Shown in pieces: positions 23,579 through 32,100 of a stretch of DNA of 58,125 nucleotides. Positions within the stretch are counted from its first letter, which is position 1; every line of letters starts with the position of its first letter. The position numbers were made by a program, and so were the translations under genes. The notes under the pieces were generated by a model. That model made no database searches. It worked only from the letters and a program-made list of their open reading frames with translations, and had not been told where the DNA came from. Source of the stretch: Pseudomonas californiensis. GTDB lineage: Bacteria; Pseudomonadota; Gammaproteobacteria; Pseudomonadales; Pseudomonadaceae. The DNA lies in assembly GCF_021147775.1 (NCBI RefSeq), contig NZ_JAGTPK010000033.1, positions 1 through 58,125 on the forward strand. Reading direction: 5' to 3'.

Positions 23579-24231
23579 CTCATAAGACCCTGGATTTACA
23601 TTTTGAAATTAAGGCTGTCAGCGATGACGGCCTTTTTTCTGGCTACGGATCGGTATTCGGCAACGTAGATGGCGGTGGCGACATCGTTCACGCGGGCGCT
23701 TTCACCAAATCCATCAAGGAATGGGAAGGCCGCAAGCGGATGCCGCCGGTTCTGTGGAATCACGACCGGAACGAGCCAATCGGCGTCTACACCGCCCTGC
23801 GGGAGGATGAAAAAGGCCTCTACGTTGAGGGCAAGCTGCTGGTTGAGGAGGTGCAGCGGGCTCGCGAGATCCACGCCCTGATGAAGGCTGGGGCGCTTGA
23901 CGGCATGTCCATCGGCTATGGCGTTCGCGGCGCTGACCGGGATCGCGCGACCGGCATTCGAAACCTCAAGGATCTGCGGCTTTTCGAAGTCAGCATCGTG
24001 ACGTTCCCAATGAACGAAGCGGCAACGATCGATGCCGTGAAATCTGCACTGGAGGAGGGCGCGCTGCCCACTCTCCCAGAATTTGAAAAGTTCCTGCGCG
24101 AGGCAGGCTTTTCGAAGACCCAGGCGGCTGCCGTCGCAAGTGGTGGCCTAGTCAAGTTGCTCCGGAGTGAGTCCGGCGACACCGAAGCGAAAACGCTAAG
24201 CGATGCGCTGGCGATTCTGAAATCAAATTAA
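23575..24231 (+). CDS. Prohead protease, HK97 U35 family
   Basis: 218 residues. The protease fold spans about 1-160: FEIKAVSDDGLFSGYGSVFGNVDGGGDIVHAGAF, a catalytic-His region PPVLWNHDRNEPIG (about H62), and a catalytic-Ser region LDGMSIGYGV (about S116). It removes the scaffold-like delta domain of the capsid protein, then itself. It lies in the conserved order portal-protease-capsid. Confidence 0.93.
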   Translation: MTHKTLDLHFEIKAVSDDGLFSGYGSVFGNVDGGGDIVHAGAFTKSIKEWEGRKRMPPVLWNHDRNEPIGVYTALREDEKGLYVEGKLLVEEVQRAREIHALMKAGALDGMSIGYGVRGADRDRATGIRNLKDLRLFEVSIVTFPMNEAATIDAVKSALEEGALPTLPEFEKFLREAGFSKTQAAAVASGGLVKLLRSESGDTEAKTLSDALAILKSN

Positions 24232-24243
24232 GGATTCACTCCC

Positions 24244-25437
24244 ATGGCTGACGAAAATCAACTCGTTGAACTGACCAACGAATTCAAAAAAGCGACCGAT
24301 GAGGTCAAGAAGCTCGGTGAAGACATCACCGGCAAGATGGCGGCAGGCGAGAAGATCACCGGCGACCTGAAAGAGCAGGCCGACCACGCGCTGACCACCA
24401 TGAACGGCTTCAAGGCCCGCGTTGATGAGCTTGAGCAGAAGCTGGCGCGACACGGCGAAGATGACGAAGGCCAGGAACAGAAAAGCTTCGGCGAGCAGTT
24501 CGTGGAGTCGCAAAACTTCAAGGGCCTGGCTGAATCGGGCTCCCAGCGCGGCCGAGCTGACATGCAATTCAAGGCCACCATCACCCTGGCAACCGCGAAC
24601 GCTGCTGGCTCTGCAGGCGCTACGGTGCAGAACAGTCGTCTGCCTGGCATTGTTGCTCAGCCGGACCGACGCCTCACCGTTCGCGACCTGATCACTCCCG
24701 GCCGCATGGATGGCAATGCGCTGGAATACGCGCGCGAGACCGGCTTCACCAACGCTGCCGCCGCTGTTGCTGAAACGGCGAAAAAGCCGCAGTCGGACAT
24801 TCAGTTCGACTTGGTCAGCACTACCGCGAAGGTGATCGCGCACTACGTTAAAGCCTCCCGCCAGATCCTGTCGGATGCGCCGATGCTGGCCAGCTACATT
24901 GACGGCCGTCTGCGCTATGGCCTGGCCTACAAGGAAGAGCAGCAGTTGCTGAACGGCGACGGTACGGGCCAGAACCTGCTGGGCATCGTGCCTCAGGCAA
25001 CGGCGTTCGCGGCACCGTTCGCGCTGACTGGTGCGACCACCATGGACACGCTGCGTCTGGCGATGCTTCAGGCGGTGCTCGCGGAATTCCCGGCGACTGG
25101 CCACGTACTGAACCCCATCGACTGGGCGCGCATTGAGCTGACCAAGGATAGCGAGGGTCGCTACATCATCGGCCAGCCACAAGGCGTTGCGTCTCCGACC
25201 ATGTGGGGCCTGCCGGTTGTGTCCACCCAGGCAATGGCCTCGGGCAAGTTCCTGACCGGCGCCTTCCGCATGGGTGCCCAGCTGTTCGACCGCTGGATGG
25301 CTCGCGTTGAAGTGGCTACCGAGAACGAAGATGACTTCGTTAAAAACCTGGTAACCATCCTGGCAGAGGAGCGTCTTGCCCTGGCTGTGTATCGCCCTGA
25401 AGCCTTCATCTACGGCAACGTTGTTCCAGCCGTCTGA
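24244..25437 (+). CDS. Major capsid protein, HK97 family
   Basis: 397 residues. The first 100 or so are a charged coiled coil (the delta/scaffold domain), which the protease should remove. The HK97 fold follows, with RLTVRDLITPGRMDGNALEYARETGFTNAA, TTAKVIAHYVKASRQILSDAPMLASYIDGRLRYGLAYKEEQQLLNGDGTGQNLLGI and the C-terminal ENEDDFVKNLVTILAEERLALAVYRPEAFIYG. It builds the icosahedral shell. An 8-bp GC-rich hairpin follows the stop codon. Confidence 0.95.
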   Translation: MADENQLVELTNEFKKATDEVKKLGEDITGKMAAGEKITGDLKEQADHALTTMNGFKARVDELEQKLARHGEDDEGQEQKSFGEQFVESQNFKGLAESGSQRGRADMQFKATITLATANAAGSAGATVQNSRLPGIVAQPDRRLTVRDLITPGRMDGNALEYARETGFTNAAAAVAETAKKPQSDIQFDLVSTTAKVIAHYVKASRQILSDAPMLASYIDGRLRYGLAYKEEQQLLNGDGTGQNLLGIVPQATAFAAPFALTGATTMDTLRLAMLQAVLAEFPATGHVLNPIDWARIELTKDSEGRYIIGQPQGVASPTMWGLPVVSTQAMASGKFLTGAFRMGAQLFDRWMARVEVATENEDDFVKNLVTILAEERLALAVYRPEAFIYGNVVPAV

Positions 25438-25443
25438 TCAAAA

Positions 25444-25465
25444 GGGGCCGGGTTAATCCGGCCCC
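25444..25465 (+). repeat. GC-rich hairpin after the capsid gene
   Basis: GGGGCCGG and CCGGCCCC enclose GTTAAT. No T-run follows; it may protect the 3' end of the highly expressed capsid mRNA. Confidence 0.6.
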
Positions 25466-25478
25466 CATGAGGTGAATC

Positions 25479-25667
25479 ATGAGTCAGAAAACCGTTTATA
25501 CCGTCGACCGTCAGCATCTTGGCGACCGTATGTACATGCCTGGCGAAGACCGTGAGCTGGATCCGAATGAAGCCAAACGCCTGGTGGAATTGGGCGTCTT
25601 GGTCGAGAAGAAGGCCGAGCCCAAAGCCTCGAACAAATCCCTGAAGGGCGCACCCGAGAACAAATAA
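25479..25667 (+). CDS. Small protein between capsid and connector genes
   Basis: 62 residues (TVYTVDRQHLGDRMYMPGEDRELDPNEAKRLVELGVL plus a Lys/Ala-rich tail). The mid-part resembles short proteins found at this position in many HK97-type head modules, with unknown role. The stop overlaps the next start by one base. Confidence 0.7.
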   Translation: MSQKTVYTVDRQHLGDRMYMPGEDRELDPNEAKRLVELGVLVEKKAEPKASNKSLKGAPENK

Positions 25668-26008
25668 TGAGCCTGATCGATATCGAAGACGCAATGCTGC
25701 ATGTCCGGGCGGAGGAGGCCGACAGACGCCTGGTCCAGCTTTACCTGGATGCGGCCGAAGACAGTGCTGTGCGCTTCATGGGTCGCAGCGTCTATCCCGA
25801 TCAGGCAGCACTGGATGCGGCAGTGGAGGCGGAAACGGTCGGCGATTATCCAATGGTGGTAAACCCGTCGATTACTGCCGCCTGTCTTCTGCTGGCTGGA
25901 CACCTTTACGCGAACCGCGAAGACGTGGCCACCGGAGTCAGTGTCACTCAGATGCCGATGGGTTCCACCTTCTTACTCATGCCTTACCGCGCAAATATGG
26001 GGGTTTGA
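25667..26008 (+). CDS. Head-tail connector (gp6-like)
   Basis: 113 residues with the DNA-packaging/connector pattern: DIEDAMLHVRAEEADRRLVQLYLDAAEDSAVRFMGRSVY, then NPSITAACLLLAGHLYANRED. HK97 gp6-type proteins form a ring below the portal. It lies in the expected order before the head-closure gene. Confidence 0.85.
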   Translation: MSLIDIEDAMLHVRAEEADRRLVQLYLDAAEDSAVRFMGRSVYPDQAALDAAVEAETVGDYPMVVNPSITAACLLLAGHLYANREDVATGVSVTQMPMGSTFLLMPYRANMGV

Positions 26009-26009
26009 C

Positions 26010-26330
26010 ATGAGAGCCGGACCACTGCGCCACCGCTGCACTGTTCAGGCCTGGCGGGAGGTCGATGACGGCTATGGAGGCTATTCAGAAGCGTGGGTTG
26101 AGCTTCGCGAGGTCTGGGCTGAAATCACCACTCCCACCGGGCGCATCAAGGTCGTTGCCGACCAAGTGGTGAATTTGGTCACTGCCGAGATTCGCGTTCG
26201 TTATGCGCCTGACCTAGTGGCGCAGATGAGGGTCGTTCATTCCGGCGCCACTTACTTGATCGAGGCGGCACTTCCTGACAACGAGCGCTCCATGCTACGG
26301 CTTGTGTGCTCCAGCGTTCCATATCCCTGA
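26010..26330 (+). CDS. Head closure protein (SPP1 gp16-like)
   Basis: 106 residues from the ATG at 26010. The pattern is GPLRHRCTVQAWREVDDGYGGYSEAWVELREVWAEI at the N-terminus and VHSGATYLIEAALPDNERSMLRLVC at the C-terminus, a small beta-barrel that closes the connector after packaging. The longer frame from 25941 lies in the connector gene and is not used. Confidence 0.85.
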   Translation: MRAGPLRHRCTVQAWREVDDGYGGYSEAWVELREVWAEITTPTGRIKVVADQVVNLVTAEIRVRYAPDLVAQMRVVHSGATYLIEAALPDNERSMLRLVCSSVPYP

Positions 26331-26340
26331 GGTGTAAATC

Positions 26341-26514
26341 ATGAAAGTACGAGCACTGTCCCGAATCTCGGGGCCGATGGGCAGCAAATTGCCCGGCGAA
26401 GAATTCATTGTCGACGCTGCAACCGGCGCCGATCTGATCGAGCGACAAGCCGTCGTCGAGGTTGTCGTCGAAGCTGGCGCTCCCAAACCGAAAGCACCCG
26501 GCAAAAAGGCCTGA
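26341..26514 (+). CDS. 57-aa protein in the head-tail joining region
   Basis: ATG at 26341, preceded by TGAGG, ends at 26514, 2 nt before the gp10-like gene. The sequence (MKVRALSRISGPMGSKLPGEE...LIERQAVVEV) resembles in pattern the 62-aa protein after the capsid gene: a short beta-rich core with a Lys/Pro tail. Role unknown. Confidence 0.7.
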   Translation: MKVRALSRISGPMGSKLPGEEFIVDAATGADLIERQAVVEVVVEAGAPKPKAPGKKA

Positions 26515-26516
26515 CG

Positions 26517-26942
26517 ATGGCCAGGCGATCGAGCGTGCAAGGCGACTTCAAGCTGCGCGGTGTTTTGCGAAGGATCGGGAACCAGATGGAAAGCGACCTG
26601 CGCCCAGCAATGGTTCAGGCTGCGACCCTGGTGCTTGCCACGCAACAGGGTCTGATTCCTCGTGATACCGGCGATGTTGAGGGGGCACTTGAGGCGTTTG
26701 TCTCGAAAAGCGGTCTTGATGCGCAGATCGGCATCCGAGGCAAAAAGGACAACCGAACGTTCTTCTACGGCAGATTTTTGGAATACGGAACCAAGGCATA
26801 TAAAAGGGGTGACGGCGTGGTCGCAGCTCGGCCTGCACACCCATGGTTGCGCCCGTCTTACGACCTGAACAGGGACCAGATCATTGACCTGATCTCCCGT
26901 GCGATCGCCTCGACGCTTCGCAAGGCTGCGGAGGCCAAATGA
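26517..26942 (+). CDS. HK97 gp10-like head-tail joining protein
   Basis: 141 residues; core LRGVLRRIGNQMESDLRPAMVQAATLVLATQQGLIPRDTGDVEGALEAFVSK, then FFYGRFLEYGTKAYKRG...ARPAHPWLRPSYD, the HK97-gp10 pattern. It helps terminate or join the tail tube to the head. It overlaps the DUF3168 gene by 4 nt. Confidence 0.88.
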   Translation: MARRSSVQGDFKLRGVLRRIGNQMESDLRPAMVQAATLVLATQQGLIPRDTGDVEGALEAFVSKSGLDAQIGIRGKKDNRTFFYGRFLEYGTKAYKRGDGVVAARPAHPWLRPSYDLNRDQIIDLISRAIASTLRKAAEAK

Positions 26943-27325
26943 GCGACCCAACTTTACCGCTCCAGGCTGCGCTATTGGCGCGACTGACCGCTGAGGTTTC
27001 CTGTCCGACTTACGACGCGGTGCCGAAAGCGGCCACCAAGCCCTATGTCGTGATCGATTCAGAGTTCGTCAATAACACCACGCCTATCACCGGGCGCAAG
27101 CGGGAAGAGCGCCTTCTGTACCTGTCGGTGTGGAGCGATCACAAAGGCCAGTCCGAAGTTAAACGCATCAATAGTGAAATCGCCGCCGCGCTTGACGAGG
27201 TGCCGCTGCCTCTGAGCACAGGCACTGCCGTATCGGTGCGCGTCCTGCGCACCGACACCAGTCGTGAGCCTGACGGAGTGACCTACATGGGCGCTGTGAC
27301 GCTCCGGATTATCACGCAACACTGA
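26939..27325 (+). CDS. Tail completion protein, DUF3168 type
   Basis: 128 residues: LPLQAALLARLTAEVSCPTYDAVPKAATKPYVVIDSEF...ERLLYLSVWSDHKGQSEVKRINSEIAAAL. This is the DUF3168 (gpU-like) tail terminator pattern, a ring at the head-proximal tail end. It lies directly before the tail tube gene. Confidence 0.85.
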   Translation: MSDPTLPLQAALLARLTAEVSCPTYDAVPKAATKPYVVIDSEFVNNTTPITGRKREERLLYLSVWSDHKGQSEVKRINSEIAAALDEVPLPLSTGTAVSVRVLRTDTSREPDGVTYMGAVTLRIITQH

Positions 27326-27384
27326 TTTACCGCTGAACCACCGCCGCGCTGCGGCTTTATCCAATGTCCCTTGGAGGACTACTT

Positions 27385-27861
27385 ATGTCTGTTACAACCG
27401 CCGCCGGCACACGAATCTCGATTGGCCCACGCCTGACCGCAGATTTGCCCAAAACGTCGGCCGCCGCCATCACGCTTCTTTCCGGCCTGACCTACGTCGC
27501 CGTGGGTGAGGTGGAAAACATCGGCGATTACGGTGACGAAACCGGTGATGTGACCTTCGCCGCGCTGGCCGATTCCCGCACCCGCCACTTGAAAGGTCTC
27601 GACGATGCCGGTTCCGTTGATCTGGGTATCGGCCTGGACTCCAGCGATGCAGGTCAGTTGGCTCTGGTCGCTGCGCAAAAAGACCGCAACCGTTTCGACT
27701 ACCCGTTCAAGGTTGAATACCTGGATGGCGCCGTTGACTACTTCGCCGCCAAGGTCATGAGCAACAAAAAAGGCGTCGGCGGTGCCGAAGACGTGATCAA
27801 GCGCAACGTCACGATCGGCATCAACTCCGCAATCTACGACGTGCAGGCTCCAGCCGCGTAA
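27385..27861 (+). CDS. Major tail tube protein
   Basis: 158 residues from the ATG at 27385, with TTGGAGG upstream. The beta-rich sequence (GLTYVAVGEVENIGDYGDETGDVTFAALADSRTRHLKGLDDAGSVDLGIGLD...DYPFKVEYLDGAVDYFAAKVM) fits lambda V/Hcp-type tube proteins. Position between tail terminator and tail chaperone supports the call. A 20-bp palindrome follows the stop. Confidence 0.88.
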   Translation: MSVTTAAGTRISIGPRLTADLPKTSAAAITLLSGLTYVAVGEVENIGDYGDETGDVTFAALADSRTRHLKGLDDAGSVDLGIGLDSSDAGQLALVAAQKDRNRFDYPFKVEYLDGAVDYFAAKVMSNKKGVGGAEDVIKRNVTIGINSAIYDVQAPAA

Positions 27862-27880
27862 CTGCGTTTCGCAATACCAG

Positions 27881-27900
27881 ATGCCTCGAATTCGAGGCAT
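27881..27900. terminator. 20-bp perfect palindrome after tail tube gene
   Basis: ATGCCTCGAATTCGAGGCAT, followed by TTCTT on the plus strand. It is a weak terminator or mRNA-end stabiliser for the tail tube transcript. Confidence 0.6.
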
Positions 27901-27933
27901 TTCTTCCGCCTTTTACCTAAAAGAGAATGAACC

Positions 27934-28302
27934 ATGTCCAAGACTGACCACGGCACCGTTGACGTTCAAGTCGGCACTGAGCTGTACACCCTGGCGTTCA
28001 ACCTGAAGGCAGTTAAACGCATCGAAAAAACATTCGGTGGCATCTTTCCGGCGATGCATGAAGTCCAGAAGTTCAGCCTGCATGCCGCAACTCAAGTGAT
28101 CGTTGCTGGCGCTGGCCTAGCGCTGAAGCCTTCTGCCATGGAAGAGCTGGAAGAAGAGATCTACAACAGCGGCATCATCAGCGTGACCCCGCCGCTGATC
28201 GAGTACTTGAGCGCGATGCTCAATCCCGCTGCCCATGCCGCTGACCAACAGGCTGCTGCAGAAGCCGAAGCCGAAGCGGCAAAGGCTAAGCCAAAAAAGT
28301 AA
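27934..28302 (+). CDS. Tail assembly chaperone, short form (G-like)
   Basis: 122 residues: TVDVQVGTELYTLAFNLKAVKRIEKTFGGIFPAMHEVQKFSLHAATQVIVAGAGL, the gene-transfer-agent gp10/TAC pattern, then an Ala/Glu/Lys-rich tail. Chaperones of this class coat the tape measure before tube assembly. The gene ends with the slippery heptamer A-AAA-AAG immediately before TAA, so ribosomes can shift -1 into the downstream frame to make a longer form. Confidence 0.88.
   Translation: MSKTDHGTVDVQVGTELYTLAFNLKAVKRIEKTFGGIFPAMHEVQKFSLHAATQVIVAGAGLALKPSAMEELEEEIYNSGIISVTPPLIEYLSAMLNPAAHAADQQAAAEAEAEAAKAKPKK
28293..28299 (+). promoter_or_regulatory. Programmed -1 frameshift site A AAA AAG
   Basis: The heptamer is in the right phase (CCA AAA AAG TAA) and is the most slippery type known in bacteria. 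After slippage the ribosome continues in the frame that ends at 28556. Confidence 0.85.
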
Positions 28303-28556
28303 AACGAGACGGCAACGGCAGCTATGTCGACGAGCTGTTCGGCATGGCCACCGGCTGGCTGGGCTGGCCACCCAGCGAGGCCTGGATAACCCCGGTGCCG
28401 GAAATCCTGATGGCGTGGGACGCAAAGATCGAATTCTTGCGCAACACCAACCCATTTGGCTCCGGTGAGAAGCCGAAGACCAAGGAGTCGGTCGGTCAGG
28501 AGGTCCGCATGGGGTTCCGGGCTGCCGCTCTCGGTCGCAAGGCAGATGCTGCGTAG
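28299..28556 (+). CDS. Frameshift extension of the tail chaperone (T-like)
   Basis: This frame has no start codon or ribosome site of its own near the junction and is entered by -1 shift, adding 85 residues (VKRDGNGSYVDELFGMATGWLGWPPSEAWITPVPEILMAWDAKIEFLRNTNPFG) to give a protein of about 207 residues. The WLGWPPSEAWITPVPEI block is the usual T-domain pattern of siphophage G-GT pairs. An internal ATG at 28344 could give a separate 70-aa product, but this is less likely. Confidence 0.8.
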   Translation, partial: VKRDGNGSYVDELFGMATGWLGWPPSEAWITPVPEILMAWDAKIEFLRNTNPFGSGEKPKTKESVGQEVRMGFRAAALGRKADAA

Positions 28557-28608
28557 CAAGAGTGGCAAGTGTTTTGCTACCCTCCCGAAAGTCCTAGAGG
28601 GTAGAGCA

Positions 28609-28665
28609 ATGTTTTGGAATCCGATGTTCAAAGGAATGATGACTGGTTGCGGTGATCGCTCATGA
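28609..28665 (+). CDS. Possible 18-codon upstream ORF
   Basis: MFWNPMFKGMMTGCGDRS, preceded by AGAGGGTAGAG and ending in an ATGA overlap with the next gene. It may couple translation of the membrane protein downstream. Confidence 0.35.
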   Translation: MFWNPMFKGMMTGCGDRS

Positions 28666-29096
28666 TAATTGTCCTACTTCTGGTGATTATCTTCATCCTG
28701 GCGCCATGGCTTATTGGGGTTGTAGCGGCACTCGCTGCGGTCTACGGGGTATTCATCGTAACTGTGGGTGTCGTGGCGTTAGCTGTTGCCATCCTGTTTG
28801 TTCCGGTTTATCACCTGCTAAATCGGCCGAAAGATTACGGCTCGGAATTGCGCAAGAAGAACATTGAGTTCAATAAGCGCTGCCTGCAAGAGGCTCAAGA
28901 CGCACGGGCCGCAGAGCAGCTTAAAGCATCCCAGAAAGAACAGGCCCGCGAAGCGCTCGCGGCGGTGGAGCGGCCACAGGATCCAGATGTTCGCGCCAGT
29001 GATCCCAGCCTTTTGTTGTGTTTGAAGTGTGGCGAATATATGAAAGTTGGAAGCATAGTTTGCCCATCGTGCGGGAAAACTCCGCCGCCAATTTAA
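28662..29096 (+). CDS. Membrane protein with C-terminal zinc ribbon
   Basis: 144 residues. Two hydrophobic helices lie at about 2-22 and 24-52 (IIVLLLVIIFILAPWLIGVVAALAAVYGVFIVTVGVVALAVAILFV), followed by a charged coiled coil (about 56-105). A C-terminal zinc ribbon, CLKCGEYM...CPSCGK, ends the protein. No family is recognised. It sits between tail chaperone and tape measure, which are usually adjacent, is closed by an intrinsic terminator, and looks like a cargo gene. A membrane-anchored sensor or exclusion protein is possible. Confidence 0.65.
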   Translation: MIIVLLLVIIFILAPWLIGVVAALAAVYGVFIVTVGVVALAVAILFVPVYHLLNRPKDYGSELRKKNIEFNKRCLQEAQDARAAEQLKASQKEQAREALAAVERPQDPDVRASDPSLLLCLKCGEYMKVGSIVCPSCGKTPPPI

Positions 29097-29137
29097 GTCT
29101 TCCTAAATAAAATCGCCCGGTTATATCGGGCAGCAGA

Positions 29138-29163
29138 AACCGGCCACTGAGCCGGTTTTTTTT
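29138..29163 (+). terminator. Intrinsic terminator before tape measure gene
   Basis: AACCGGC/GCCGGTT with loop CACTGA, then eight T. A smaller dyad, GCCCG/CGGGC (29115-29131), precedes it. Confidence 0.85.
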
Positions 29164-29180
29164 CGCCTGGAGAAAAGTGA

Positions 29181-32100
29181 ATGTCAGGTCAAGAAGTCCA
29201 GGGAATGCTGATACGCCTTGAGGCCACAACAGCACAGCTGCGCCAGGAGATGGCTCGCGCTGATGCGACAGTTGCACAGGTTTCTGGGCGCATAGATCGG
29301 CAGCTCATGACGGTTGACTCGGCGTTTACTCGTGCGGGGCAGTCCGCCTCTTCTGCGGGCAACATGGTCCGGAACGCGATGGCTTCGGCTCTGGGCGGGA
29401 TGAGCATCAGTTCGCTGATCAGACAGGCTGATGCCTACGCGACCATTGCGAGCCGTCTGCGACTGGTCACGTCGAGCGCTGTTGAATTCAATGCTGCACA
29501 GAAAGCGGTGTTTTCCATCGCTCAGAGTTCCTACCAGCCGCTGACGGCAACAGCCGAGTTGTACCAGCGGATCGCGACGAACCAGAGAGAACTGGCTTTG
29601 ACCGGTGAGGGCGTTGCGGGCATCGTTGGCACGATCAGCAAGACGATGGCGATCTCTGGCGCGTCGGCATCATCTGCCAATGCTGCCTTGATCCAGCTTG
29701 GCCAGGCATTCGCTTCCGGCGTACTGCGCGGCGAAGAGCTCAACAGTGTCATGGAACAGGCCCCAGCGCTGGCCCAGGCTATTGCTGCGGGCATGGGCAA
29801 GACGGTGGGCGAGCTGCGCACACTGGGTGCTGAAGGCAAGCTCACGGCCGATGCCGTAGTCAAAGCTCTGCAAAGCCAGCAGAAAGCCGTTGAAGATCTC
29901 TACGCGAAAACCTCCGTCACGATCGGCAACAGCATCACCGCAATGGGTAACTCCTACACCCAGCTTATTGGTCGCCTGGATCAGGCGGGCAATGCGAGCG
30001 CGCGGGTGGCGGGAGTGATTGTCGACATGTCGAAGAAGATCGACATGTTCACGAAAGACTCTGCAGCTGTGGAAGAGACGCTCACCCGGGTCACCCGAGT
30101 GGCTGAGACCTTGGCCGTGATCATCGGCGCGCGCCTGGCTGTGGCGACTGGCCAAATGATTGTTGGCTTCGCTGCCGCCACTGCTGCAGCCATCAAGCAG
30201 GCCGGCGCGACTGCCATGTCTGTGGCAGCGACCAATACCCAGTTGAAGGCGGACGCCGCAGCGGCGATCCAGGCTGTAGCTTCAGCCCAGGCCAAACAGG
30301 CTGATGCGAAGGCCGCTATGGTTCGTGCCGAAGCCGATGTGCTCGCGGCGGAACAAAAGGTGGCGTCTGACAGAATTCGTCAGCAGTCCGAAATCGGTAA
30401 TTTGCGAAGCGTTCAAGCATCGCTTGTTGCCGAAAGGCAGCTCGAGGGGCAGCGCCTAAAAGCGCAAATCTCGGATATCGGACGTCAACAGTCCATTGCC
30501 CGGATGGTTGAACTGCGGCAAGCAGAAATCGCAACAGCCAACTTGGTACGTCAGTCTGAAGCGGCGCTGGCGCAGACTACTGTCGCGACATCTGCAACGG
30601 TTCAGGCTGCTTATGAAAAGCGAGCAGCGGCGGTTGCCGCTACGGGCGAAACCACCTTGGCAGTAAATGCCGCTGTCGCAGCCTCAGAGCGGGCAACGGC
30701 GGCCGCGACCACTGCGAGTCGCTCCATGGCGGCAGTATCCGCTGCTGGCGGGGCACTGCTCAGACTGATGACCGGTCCTATCGGCCTTATCGCGATGACG
30801 GGCGCTGTTGCCTATTCGTTCATGAGCTTGGGAGACAACAGCGGCGAGCTGAAAAAGCGGCTTGGTGATCTGACCGATCCCACCGAGCAACTGACGGACC
30901 GGTTCGAAAAACTGAACCGAGCTACGCAGGCAGTGACGTTGCGCGAGTTGCGCGACAGCATCGCGGAAACGCAGGCGCAGATCGCTCAAATGTCCGCAGG
31001 TATGGCGGACAAGTTTGAAAACGACATGCGCAACATGGGTGCTGCTGGCGGCGAAGGTCTGATGTCTGGGCTTGTAACGATGCCTGCGGACACCGAGGCG
31101 GCGCTCACGTTGGTACGCAAGGCGTCCAAGGATCAGGCGGCGGGAATTGTCGTTGACTGGAAGGCGGTGGCTGACCAGCTGCGCACAATGCCTGGCGTTA
31201 CCGAACAGATGGCCAGGGCGCTCGAAGAGAGCCAAGGCGCTGTCACCGACCTGGGTGCCGAGCTTCAGAAGCAGCAGAAGACTCTGTCCCTGCTGACTGG
31301 AGAAACGGACAAAAACACCGCAGCCCAGGCCAACAACAATGCGGCGCAGGCGTTGGGCGGGCAAACCAAGGCTCAGTTGGCAGAGTGGGACAAGTACGTC
31401 ACAAAGCTGACCGAGACCCGCGATCTTATTGGCGCGAATGCGGAAGCAGAGACGGCGCTCGCGTTGGCGAAAATGGGCGCGACTGATCTACAGAAGGCCC
31501 AAGGCAAGGTCATTGCTCAGCAGACTGACGTCCTCAAAAAGTACGAGACGGCGGTAAAAGAAAACAACAAGGTTGAACAGGCTGTTCTGAAAACTCAGCT
31601 GGTCGCGCTCTATACCAAGCAGCAGGCCGCCGAAGACGCTGCTGTTGCTGAAGCCAAAGCCCATGACGACGCTGCCAAGGCTGCGAAAGAAAGCGCAGAC
31701 AAACAGATCAACGAGTTGCGCCGGGTTATCGCTGCTGCCAACCAAACCTGGAACGATGCGGCGAACATCTCTGCCAACTCGAGCTTCCTGACTGGCAAGA
31801 ACATGCTGCTGGCCAGCCAGCCGAAACAGGACATCACCGGACGGGGCATGGTCCTGCCTGGCGTCGAGACGCCGAAGGCTGGAGTTGTGCCGAGGAAGAC
31901 CGCGCTGCAGCTGGCGGAAGAGCGGATGCAGCAAGTTGTAGATGGCACCACACCCAACAAGGAGAAAAAGAGCGACGGCGAAAAGCTGATCGAGAAACAG
32001 GCCAAGGCTCTCGAGGAGTTTACAAAAAAGGCCGATATCGCCGTCAAATCTTCGAGCGCGATGGCCGATGCGTACCTCAAAGGTGCCGACAACGTCCGTG

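Noticed and set aside
24223..25182. 319-codon minus-strand frame opposite the capsid gene
   Set aside because: Complement of an unmistakable HK97 capsid gene.
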